Assembly (NCBI GenBank): GCA_003024175.1
Contig: MDYQ01000129.1
Coordinates: 1-64,000 of the forward strand
DNA: 64,000 nt
Direction of reading: 5' to 3'
From: Planoprotostelium fungivorum
Taxonomy: Eukaryota > Evosea > Variosea > Cavosteliida > Cavosteliaceae
The position numbers and the translations under genes were made by a program. The notes beneath the pieces were generated by a model that was not told the DNA's origin, searched no databases, and worked only from the letters and a program-made list of their open reading frames with translations. Positions 32,136-41,948 of the stretch are shown in pieces; position 1 is the first letter of the stretch, and every line of letters starts with the position of its first letter.

Positions 32136-34540
32136 ATGAGAGACCGCTTTGGCCTTTTGAGGTTCTTCGGCCGCACCGCTTCTACCAACAATCAGCAGCA
32201 TATTGCTGGTGCTCATTACGCACACCTCCATCAAGAGCCTCCCGCAGCAGCTCCTACCACGAACAACGAAAACGATGCCTCTACGAATAATGTAGCTGTC
32301 TTAACCGATGAAAATGCTGCGGAGAATGGTGATGTAGGACAACAGAATCAAGGTTTAGAGGGCAGTCAAATAGTACAAGGTATTCTTAATCTAAAATAAT
32401 AAGGAGTGACCATCTCAGATGAGGTCGCAACAACAGCCGAGAGGAGAAGTATGTTAGTCGTCGTTAAGATATTTCCAAAGCAGGCAGTACTTAACCGTCT
32501 ACCCTCTATTCTGAAGGTGAGCGTGTTTCTTCACTCTGAAATGACCGAGTGAAGGAGATCGAACTATACGGAGAGTACAGAGAACATCCAGGTGAGGGTT
32601 CGTCGATTTTGGGTTGTCATCTAAATTGAATAGGTGTTGTCAAGTTCTACGGAACATCAAGAGATGCGCATAATGTCTGTATCCTTTTTTACTTAAACTC
32701 AAGCTATTCTAAGACATTCCTTCATTATTGCAGATTTTGTCATGGAGCTGTGTCCAAATGGAAGTCTATTTCATCTGTCTCAGCAGGTCGGTACATCATC
32801 AGTTCGAGTCTTGTGTCATCCATCTCACATTGACAAAACAGCACGAGGGAACGATACCAACAGTGATTCTGCGATATTACGCAGTAGAATTGATTCGTTT
32901 ATTGCAAGGGATGCACGAAAAGAAGACCATTCTGTACAGAGGTGAGTCCTTCCTCTGTGCTCTCGATGACATTTTCAGCGTTTGATCTGCGTAAACTGCT
33001 GTTGGACGTCAATGGCCACATCAAGATCACCTCTTTCAGGCGGAGCATCCATCATGGTGTGATGCACATTCCATCATCGATCGTTCGATTGGATGTGATA
33101 CGAAGATAGCAGCATAGACATCTGCAGAGAGAGAACTGACCACCACAGGTACGACGGGATTATCAGACTCCATCATGGAGATGGAGAGAAAGTGAGGAGG
33201 GGAGATGAAAGTAAATTGAGAGATGGAACAGGTTTTACGAAGAAGACTTGACACAGTTCCAAACGAGCAAGAAGACGAGCAGTAGAGAGAAGATCGCCAG
33301 GACATGCATTCCACTCATCCACCCTGATGATGTCCCCACCACACACTCCAGGTACCCTCATCACACTGACCTCACTCACTCCTTCAGGATCGACTTCTGG
33401 ACCTTAGGTGCCATTCTATCCTACATGGCCACTGGGAGACCTCCCGTACAACCTTCAGATGCCTCGGGGAACATCAGGTGAAATTTTCATCCTTCCCAGA
33501 GGTTGACAGAGAACAGGAGAGATGTGCTGGGAGAATACTGTCTGGAGAGTGTGACGGATGAGAATCTCCTCGATCTGTTGAACCATCTGCGGGTGAGTGA
33601 ATGAGTGGAGTAGATGATGATGCTCTCAGGACATGGGAACGAGTACACAATGGAGATCCCACATGAACCTCGCACCTGCTACAGATAGCTCCATGGTGGG
33701 TCCCAATTGTACATCGGAGGAGTTTTGTTGGCTGAAGCAGCACCCTTTCTTCCATGGTGAGAGAATCATTCACTGCAGTGACTTGGAGAATCAACGGAGA
33801 ACAGGTGTGGACTTTGAGAATGCCCCCAACACACTGCCACCACGTGTGCCGCGTAGTCTTTTGAGTCTGTGCACCAATTATTTGAAACAAAACAGCAGAA
33901 CCCACTGGGAAGACAAATTCCAGTGGGAAGCAAGAGTCCCAATGAATCTCCTCAATCCCATCTTCTTTGATGACATCACAAATCTCATCGAACATCGAAA
34001 TGGGTATTCACTTCATCTCCTTCTCATCTCTTCTCATCTCATCTCTTCTCTTCTCTTCTCTTCTCATCTCATCTCTTCTCATCTCTTCTCATCTCTTCTC
34101 TCTTCTCTTCTCATCTGATGCGTAGGTGGTACTTGAAACCAGGGGAGGTGGTGGTGAAATCAGGGTATGTCTGGTACACACAACCTATCTTCCGCTGGAA
34201 AGTGAAGGCGAAATTGATTCTCACAAATCACCCCCGGCTAGTGGTCATCGACGGAGAGAAGAACAAGAAGCTGGATGAGATGCAGTGGAATTGCACTTCC
34301 ATTGAAGGTGGGAAGACATCGAGAGTGTCACTAACCAGTGAAGGGGGAGTACCGGTGGTGATGCTGGAGGTGACGAGCGAGGCACCCGAGTGTTTCAAAG
34401 TGATTCAACTGGATGGAAAGAAACCGTCACAGCGAAAGTATCACCTCATCGACGGAAACGCTGAAGACTGGATGGATGCGATACATTCTTCACCTCTCAA
34501 TATTCACCCATCCAAGGGAATGAACAGAGAATCTCTGTGA
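32136..34540 (+). CDS. PDK1-like AGC kinase homologue with PH domain, probably a pseudokinase
   Basis: The start MRDRFGLLRFFGRT leads into an Asn/Ala-rich disordered N-terminus. The kinase-like region shows MLVVVKIFPKQAVL (beta-3 Lys), GVVKFYGTSRD, FVMELCPNGSLFHLS, YYAVELIRLLQGMHEKK. The catalytic segment reads LYRAFDLRKLLLDVNGHIKI followed by TSF, where an AGC kinase has YRDLKPENLLLD..GHIKITDF. So the catalytic Asp, the Asn and the DFG Asp are all replaced. RIDFWTLGAILSYMATGRPP, CWLKQHPFFHG and an insert follow, then a C-terminal PH domain (RWYLKPGEVVVKSGYVWY, WKVKAKLILTNHPRLVVIDG, YHLIDGNAEDWMDAI). The kinase-plus-C-terminal-PH order is that of PDPK1. No glycine loop is visible. A pyrimidine-rich array fills the intron near 34010-34120. 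Confidence 0.72.
34014..34118. repeat. pyrimidine-rich intronic minisatellite
   Basis: Repeated TCTCATCTCTTC units fill the intron before the PH domain exon of the PDK1-like gene. The sense strand contains almost no G. Confidence 0.85.
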
Positions 34541-34569
34541 ATACAATCTTGTTCGATTCTCAATCTTTA

Positions 34570-37500
34570 TCATACTTGAACCCTGGCGTAGAAGGTGATG
34601 CTCTCTTGTGCGGGGAGCTCGCCTGGCCTCACTCGCTCCTTGATGAACGAAGACAGCTTGTCCACGTCAGTGAGGGTAGTGTCTTCTGGGTGGTCCAATC
34701 TGTACTCGATGAACCAGTCTTTCCTGTGCTTCACCCATGGGTGCTCGAAGCCAATGATTTGTAATCCGCATTTCTTCATCAACTTGGTCAAGCTGGTGTA
34801 GGTAAAGGAATGGAGGTGTGGTGCAAAGGTCATTTGGTAGAATTCGGCTAGATTCAACTGCTTCAATTAGACCCTGCACTTGTTTGAGACACACCGGCTG
34901 ATCATCTTTGGAGACCTTGGCCATGGTTTGTACCAACTCATCGTGTGTGGGTAGGCGCAATGGCTACATCAGGTCAACTTCTAAATCAAGTGATTGGGGT
35001 GCACCTTGGGAACTGGTGTGTCGTCACTGAACATGCCCAGGTGATCTTTCTTGGCAACCTCTCGATATGAGACAATCTTCTTGCGTCCAGCCACGTTGAT
35101 CACCTGTCCACAAGTCCACACACAGTTGTATCATTGTTCGACTCACCTTGCCCTTGATGATTCCTTCAGTCGACAAGACCTTCTTGATTCCTTTCAATGT
35201 GGATATGGGATCCTCACATAAACTCAGATCCGAGACATAGATCCAATCGAAGGTCTTTTCGAACGCTCGTGCTGTCAATCGGGAAGTCTGTTTCGCATCA
35301 AAATGGATCACACGAATGAGTGGATTCACCTGACCACAGATGTGATCCACCGAGCTTCCAATTTCAAAAGCCTCTCTCATGGAGAAGGCGACGTTCCTCT
35401 CTGATAGTTCCATTGCAGTGACCACACAGTTCTTGTACATGATCGAATGCTCGTGAGCGAGGGGACCTACACCCACACCTGTGTACTGACACCCGTCACT
35501 TTCACTCCTCGTGTCATTCTCACCAGAACTCGAGTCTCATCGGGTATGGCAGAGAAATTGACTGCGGGCAGGATGATCTCCATCACCTGTGAAAATGAAT
35601 ACTCCTCTCGTCAACCGTAACGAACCGCTTTGATGTCAATGGGGGCTTCAGGCTTTACGGAATGAACGATGCCTCTTCGCAAGGCCATGATCATTCCTTC
35701 TTCGTGTTTTCTCCTCTCCTCCTCTGTAATCTCAGTCACTCTCTTGATCTGCGCTGTCAATCTCTTCTCCTCCATCTGCCTCCATCAGATCATCCTATCA
35801 GTGAGACTTACGTCATCCAATATCGTCAGCTTGATCAATCTTGCAAAGTGTTCATCCTGCTGATTCCACTGTATGCTGCGGACTCCTGAGATCTCCTTGG
35901 GGTCCCTGAACATGGAATACAAGACGAGATCTCTGTCTCTCTCCTCTCCTCCCTCTGCCCTCTCCATTCTCTCTCTCTTCTCCTGCAGAATCTTCTGCAC
36001 TTCCTCATCGATGGGTCTGTCATAGTGGGACAAGAACATCTGGCAGCCAATGGCACACAAGAGAGGTGACATCTTCTTCCACTCTTGTTCAAGGTTCTCA
36101 GATCTGATCGCTGACGATCTGATCTGCGAGGCGTGAGGAGGAGAGGAGGAGAATAGATCACCTGAAGGAGAGCCTCAGAGGCAACAGAAGTGGATACAAG
36201 GGACAATGTCTTGAGGAAGAAGGGGTGCAGGAATTCCTCCGAATCACCGGTCATGATGCTGTAGTAGATCACCTCTGGGTATTCTCTTGCTCCCCTCAGT
36301 CGATCGAATGCCATCAATCCCAACTATCCTCGTCATTCTCTCATTCATTTCATAGATATATCCAATGTATACAATGATATACAATGTAGACAATGATGCA
36401 ATGTATACAATGATATCCAATGTATACAATGATATCCAATGTAGACAATGATATCCAATGTATATAATGATATCCAATGTAGACAATGTAGAGGTGTATC
36501 ACCTGAATGACAGAGAGTGCCCTGGAAGTGGAGTGGGAGAGGAGTTGAGCACAGTCATCCATGATATCGTTCATGGAGATCTCCGTGTGTCCGGGTGTGA
36601 TGGGAAGGGAGAGCATCCACTTCTGTACCATGGTGATGTAGGAGATGATCAGCACCTTCAACTCTCCTTCTGGGTGTCTCTCTAGCTCCTCCCTCAGCAT
36701 CTTTCTAACTCCGAGGAGACTGTATCGTTGAGCAGAGATGAAGGAATGACTCTCACCTGTCCTCCACCGTGAGGATACCCACGCGGAAGTCTAGGACATC
36801 AGGATAACGGTTGAGAGCCTGAGTGTAGACTTGTTTCACTGCTTGTGGTTCGAGAGAAGTCCCGACAGAGGCGAGTGCCCAGTGGGTGATGAACATCCAC
36901 AGAGCGAGACGATCCTTCTCCGCATAAGGCTTGATCTTGGGATGATCCTCGTCGAGGATCATGTCATTCTGAACCAATTGCATGATCACATCCTCCACCA
37001 GAGTCTCAACTCCAACGTTGAAAGTGGTGGATGCATCCACGAAGCGCTTTCTCTTGGCTGCCACTAGAATGGACACCTCCAATGCTTCCCCAGAGTAAAT
37101 CGTTCCCATCGCTTGTCTTCCGATCAGATGACTTCTGATCTTATCCAATCGTGCATCGATCTCTGTGGATGGCTCCAGTTTCTTTGCTGTTCTTGTTCAG
37201 TTCTTCTCCTTCCTGTCTCCCACCTCTATATAGGCACTCAAAAGACTGGTCGTATTTCTGAGAGGCAGCAAATGCAGCCCCCAAGAGGGTATGTCCCTGG
37301 CGCGGTCAGTGATTCGTGAGATCATCAGTATGATCTCACCTCCGCCCAATCAGGCTTCAACATGACACACTTCAAACCATCTTGTAAAGCTGGCTCTATT
37401 TTTCCACTCAATATGAAGGCGGTCGCTCTAGAGTAGAGATATTGGTGCTTCTGTGTCTTTGACTTTTCGATGGCTCCAGTGAAGAAAATGAGAGCCTGTT

Positions 37501-37768
37501 TCAGATCGCCTGCCGTCAGAGCTTTGTTTCCCTTTTCGTTGAGGCGTGAGGCCTCCTCTAGTTCATTCAGTAAAATCTACACCATCCTGTTACCTTCTGG
37601 CTCTAATTCCTCTTCCTCTTCCTGTAGGTGTCAGAATCACTAACGATGATGAAACATTACCTCTTCCACCAGATCATCTGGGGCGAGATAAGCAAACGCT
37701 GTGACAGCTGTGGCCAATACAACCACGCCTGCGACGCCATACATGACCTTCTTGTTGATTGTATTCAT
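34570..37768 (-). CDS. membrane-anchored TPR protein with C-terminal SAM methyltransferase domain
   Basis: The start MNTINKKVMYGVAGVVVLAT (37768) gives a single N-terminal helix, like an outer-membrane anchor. A TPR region follows: EASRLNEKGNKALTAGDLKQ, ALIFFTGAIEKSKTQKHQYL, LQDGLKCVMLKPDWAE, GHTLLGAAFAASQKYDQSFE. Then a helical middle part (KLEPSTEIDARLDKIRSHLI; LALWMFITHWALASVGTSLE; LREELERHPEGELKVLIISY; MAFDRLRGAREYPEVIYYSI). A coiled linker (MEEKRLTAQIKRVTEITEEE) leads into NFSAIPDETRVLYTGVGVGP (motif I), VVTAMELSERNVAFSM, DWIYVSDLSLCEDP and a tail HLHSFTYTSLTKLMKKCGLQ typical of class I methyltransferases. Fourteen or so introns are short. The linker begins with an in-frame ATG after a 36-nt intron, so two adjacent genes remain possible. 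Substrate unknown. Confidence 0.62.
36355..36500. repeat. 18-bp intronic minisatellite
   Basis: Units of about 18 bp (GATATCCAATGTATACAAT and the GTAGACAAT variant) are repeated seven or so times within an intron of the TPR-methyltransferase gene. Confidence 0.85.
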
Positions 37769-37996
37769 GATTTGCCGAGTTTGATCGTGATTGCGAGATG
37801 ACCGAGAGGAACAAATGTTTGAGCCTTGAGACCAAATACAACAAAGAACAACGGAAGGGTTACAGAAGAGGGTGGAAAGAGAGATTATAGAGAAGAGAAT
37901 AGAAAGAGAGAAGAGATTACAGAGAAGGGGGTAGAAAGAGAGGAAGAGACAGCAATGTTTCAGTGTATTGAGTGGAATACAGAATAAAATGGCCAC

Positions 37997-39182
37997 CTAC
38001 AAAAAGTAGTTGGAGGCACCCCTCGAGGGGACTACACGGGTGGACTCGGGGACGTCCTTGAACAACTTGAACTCTCTGTTCAGGTCCTCATCCAGTGCCA
38101 GAATAGATGCCACGTTACCACATCTGTAGCAGTAGTTGGGGGCTGACCACACAGTCACGAGAGATTCCTCGGGGAACATAAACTTGTAACCCTCTTGCAC
38201 CAACTGATGAGAGCGAGCAACCAGCTCCAAGCCGTTCAACTGGTTGAACTGTGCTACACTTAGCTCATTGAAGAAGAGAAGCGTGTGGAGAAAGGTATAG
38301 AGGATAGAAGAGAGGGAATAGAGTAGATGAAGAAGGTAGCTCACCTCGTAGGTGGCCTTGGAGCCAAAGATCCAACCAGCACCACGTGGTGATACTTGCC
38401 AAGTCTCAATGTCCTCGGGGTCAGACCACATGAGGTCACAGAAGGCACCCTCGTGTGGAATCTCTTGGTTTCTCTGGATGATGCGAATCTGGTCCAGCGT
38501 TCTGATCTCGGGTGACAGACCTCCGTGCACGCACAGAACTTTTCCGTCGATGAGCTGTAGAGATGAGCTACATAGACCTCTCTTCTCTACTCACAGCGGC
38601 GAGGGTGAGGTAGTCGAAGACTTGGCAGCAGTATTTCCATGCGTTAGGATTTCCGTACTTTTGCTGCACCTCATCGTAGAATCCGTAGACTTGGGTGATC
38701 TGTCTGCTCTCGTGGTTTCCTCTGAGGAGGGTGATCTTGTGTGGGTATCTGGCCTTCAACAGAAGCAGGTAGGTGAATGTCTCCAGACTGTGGTATCCTC
38801 TGTCTACAAAATCTCCCTGCATCAGGTCACTCGAAGAGGAAAATGGTGGCTCTCAATGAGTGAAGCGAAAGACGAAAAGGTTACCATAAAAATATAGTTG
38901 GTTTCCGTCAGCTCCCCTCCGGTTCTGAACAACTCCAGGAGGTCAAAAAATTGACCGTGAATGTCTCCACAGATGGTCACTGGGCTGTTGACGGGTTGGA
39001 CGTTTGACTCTTCCAGTAAGTTCTGTTTGACCTGCAACCTCCGGTTACTTCGCATTGGACATTAGAATCCTCACCATATCGCAGAGCTTCTTAAGATCTT
39101 CCTCAGGAAGAAATTTGCATTCCTTAACGGTGGCTATCCACTGGTCAAGAGGAAGTTCCTGTGTGCTCGTGGTCTCTGTCAT
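37997..39182 (-). CDS. PPP6C: serine/threonine protein phosphatase 6 catalytic subunit
   Basis: Catalytic subunit of the PP2A-like phosphatase PP6. The start [20 protein letters not shown] (39182) leads to [103 protein letters not shown] and [11 protein letters not shown], ending in NYFL. Metal ligands (GDIHG, GDFVDRG, GNHE) are intact. The segment [20 protein letters not shown] and [11 protein letters not shown] separates PP6 from PP4 and PP2A. The YFL end is the methylation tail of this group. Five short introns. Very secure. Confidence 0.95.
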
Positions 39183-39712
39183 TCTTCTTAACTATCACCA
39201 ACGTAAGAAAAGTAGAAGGAACGGTGGTTTAGAACCTCTGAAGTGTGTGCGAACGCCGAGGCAGAGATGAGAGGCGGGTGATGCTCGAAGGCGGTTTGCT
39301 TCAGACGGAATGTCGACTATGCTTTTCTTTTTTTTTCTGTCGACTGTTCTCGCGAAACAACACCCTTTTTTCAATCCCATTTGGGTCGCAAGACATCCGA
39401 ATCTCTCCCTCCCTGCTTCGTCAACGTAGCGTGGTGTCGGTCTTAAGGTTATCACAGGTTCGTCATAGTAAAAGAGGGATATTCTTTGTTGCATTTTTCT
39501 ACAACTCGTTTGCGCGCCTTTTTGAATGCTTTCAAAAACCGGAACCAAAGACAGATGCCTCTGATGATCAACAATGCTGTATACACCGTCGACGACGCTG
39601 GCAATAAAATCTTCATAGCCGCAACAACGTTCGATCGAATAGGGCTGATCCAGGCTCGTGGGGACAGTTCCACATATTCTTGTTTTTGGGGTGAATGTCA
39701 ACGACGTGATGG
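39183..39712. other. intergenic, no firm gene
   Basis: Upstream of PPP6C. A plus-strand frame around 39486-39749 (MPLMINNAVYTVDDAGNKIF in its middle) is open but runs straight into the MITE and matches nothing known. I see no other structure here. Confidence 0.4.
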
Positions 39713-39714
39713 TA

Positions 39715-39838
39715 TTGTGCGGCCCAAGCGAATGCTCACGTTTTTTTAATTCGCGGTATGATAACGCAAAATCACTATGGATATTCGTCTTCTTAACGCG
39801 CTTTTTAAAAAATGTAAGCATTCGCTTGGGCCGCACAA
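39715..39838. mobile_element. Tc1/mariner-type MITE, copy 1
   Basis: A 124-bp element with inverted ends of about 33 bases (left TTGTGCGGCCCAAGCGAATG...; right is its complement with two or three differences). It is flanked by TA on both sides (39713-39714 and 39839-39840), the target duplication of Tc1/mariner elements. The interior carries CGCGGTATGATAACGC and no coding capacity. Confidence 0.88.
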
Positions 39839-39880
39839 TATATTGTTCGGCGGGTTCGTTTTCACACCAATAAAATAAAA

Positions 39881-39885
39881 NNNNN
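39881..39885. other. assembly gap (5 N)
   Basis: Five unknown bases between an A-rich stretch and a 17-base or longer T run at the broken edge of MITE copy 2. Confidence 0.99.
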
Positions 39886-39992
39886 TTTTTTTTTTTTTTT
39901 TAATTCGCGGTATGATAACGCAAAATCACTATGGATACTCGTCTTCTTAACGCGCTTTTTAAAAAATGTGAGCATTCGCTTGGGCCGCACAA
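39886..39992. mobile_element. Tc1/mariner-type MITE, copy 2, left end lost at an assembly gap
   Basis: This matches copy 1 in the same orientation with about two differences, from the T tract through to the right inverted end and flanking TA at 39993-39994. The left inverted repeat is missing: five N bases at 39881-39885 and a long T run stand where it should be. The assembly may have collapsed or misjoined two near-identical copies here. Confidence 0.82.
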
Positions 39993-40095
39993 TAATATGT
40001 TGAGAGAAAGAAAGAGCACCCACTCTTTTACTGCAACCCTCAACAAAGTAAGAGCGAGCTTCCTCAGTGGTGCCGCCCATTTTGAAGATGCTGCT

Positions 40096-41169
40096 TTATT
40101 GGTCGCAGTCGGTGGTGCCAGCTTGACATAAACAAGGAGGATTTCTGGGGACACGGAAGAAATCTACCCCAGTGATGTGGGTGTTGGCCATTGTGTGGTG
40201 TGTACAATCTTCATGGTCAAAGACAGGCTCAAAGTTAGGATCAAGGTTGGCCAATGCTCTGATGTTTGAGTTGTGGATCTTCATCCAATCCTCCCCCAGG
40301 ACCATTTTCATCTCTCCAAGATGCATGACGTCAAAGATGATGAGCTCGATGTGATTTCCAAACCCAATCTTCAGCAAAGCTTGATGGGTGACCATGTCAA
40401 AAAGGCTACCGTTGGTACCGCGGGGTTGATAAGGGTGTTGATGGTCCCTTTGATCGATCGCATACTTGGCAGCCATCTCAAGGGAGATATAGCTGACACT
40501 TGCACTAGTGTCGAGCAGCACTGTGGAGACACCAAGGTGGATGTCATCAGGATGATTGTAGATGTCCAGTGTCACGGTATCGTTCCAGTCCACTCCTTTA
40601 CATATGCCACAGATGAAATCGTCCCAGCTCCTGTCATCGACCCCCAGTCCAAAAGTTCGTGCCCAAGAACGGATTTGATAGCACCTTCCAAAGTTGAGGC
40701 TGTTGATGAACTGATCCGGTGGAATATAGGCTGACACAGAGAAAGCAGCGTGCCTGAAGTCCACAGCCAAGAGCCATCTACGAAGATCCGTATTGGTGGG
40801 GTGCTTCTTGAGTCGCCGGTAAGAGAGCTTCTCAATCTCAGAAATTGAAGGCAATCTCTGGCTGTATCGCGAGCGGGCGTGTAGCAGCCAGGCAGGTAGA
40901 GGATACGTCACTGGTGTGAAAGGTAGCGATCGAGGTGAGGGTGGATCTTGTTTAGCATCATCTCTGATCTGTACGAGAAGAGAGTTGGTCTCCGGCGGCA
41001 CCCGCAGCAGGGAGTCAAGGGTAAGTGGTCCACCCACTATATCGCCACGTTCGTCAGCCTGGACCACTGAAGTAGTGGTTTCCTCAGGCAAGGCTCTGAC
41101 GATTGTCGTCCGTCTGGGATAAGGCCCAGAGTCTCTATTTTTGATTGTTTTCTGCTTGCGGCCGGACAT
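40096..41169 (-). mobile_element. lone gag-protease-like reading frame of LTR-retrotransposon type
   Basis: A single 357-residue frame without introns, unlike the host genes around it. The N-terminal two thirds is basic and Arg/Pro-rich (MSGRKQKTIKNRDSGPYPRR). The C-terminal part has a retropepsin-like pattern: VLLDTSASVSYISLEMAAKY, a beta-rich stretch, then MVLGEDWMKIHNSNI, like the LG-D-W-L block of Ty3/gypsy-type proteases. As a frame it looks whole, but the element is incomplete: no reverse transcriptase, integrase or clear long terminal repeats were found around it. It could be a fossil fragment or a host-captured gene. Its uninterrupted frame suggests it is not very old or has been kept. 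Confidence 0.6.
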
Positions 41170-41948
41170 CTATAACGACGCATATCAGTCTGGTGAGGTG
41201 GCGTTCTATCATGAAAGCATGCATGAGCGATTTTCTTATACTTAGCGTGAGGAGTATTGAAGGACGAGAATAGAAAGGAGACGTTTGGACAATAGACTTT
41301 TTATTAACTTGATCGATCTAACGAAAGATTTCACAAGCAGCTTTCACTACTGGAATGAGCCGTCGAAGGTAGCGGTACCTTTATCTTGTCTGGGAGTATA
41401 TATGAGACTCTACCAGATGGGTAATGGCAATCAATGTGATCGACCAATACCCGCAAGATGACGAAATACTCAGTAAGAGGGAGCCCGAAAGTTCTTTATA
41501 GGAGAACTCACGGATGTCTTGAAGGACAAACGTATAAAAAGGAAGTATGAGGGGATAGAGGATCAATATTATGACAGAACGTGAGAACTATCGTGTCGAA
41601 ATGTAATTTGAGACAGATGTATCGATGATGGTTGAGGGGCTCACCTATAACGATAGACTATCAATGAATATAACTCTTATCCTGTTGCTGCTCGTGTTGG
41701 AAACAGCGAATGTTTCTGTTTATTTCTGTATTTCTTTAAATTCCACGTGTGGTTGATTCTACAATCGGCGCTGTAGACAGGGAACACTGCCAATCTTCAA
41801 TGTGCCTGCGGTCGAATCCTGACAATAACCTCCTCTATGTGTCCCTTGTCATCCTTGCACTTCGTGTGATGCTTCAATCTACTCCCTGATGGATGAACGA
41901 GCACATCATCACGTAAATTCAAGCTCGACTTATAATGCTTTATATCGA
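41170..41948. other. intergenic between the gag-protease frame and SRPRA
   Basis: No gene is recognised. The short minus-strand frames here have no family match. It may include flanks of the retroelement fossil, but no terminal repeat pair was seen. Confidence 0.4.

Noticed and set aside
39195-40080. Minus-strand frames with KRMLTFFKKRVKK-type ends
   Set aside because: These are translations of the MITE inverted repeats and their flanks, not genes.
41805-41835. tRNA T-arm-like text (GGTCGAATCCTG)
   Set aside because: No acceptor, D or anticodon stems could be paired around it.
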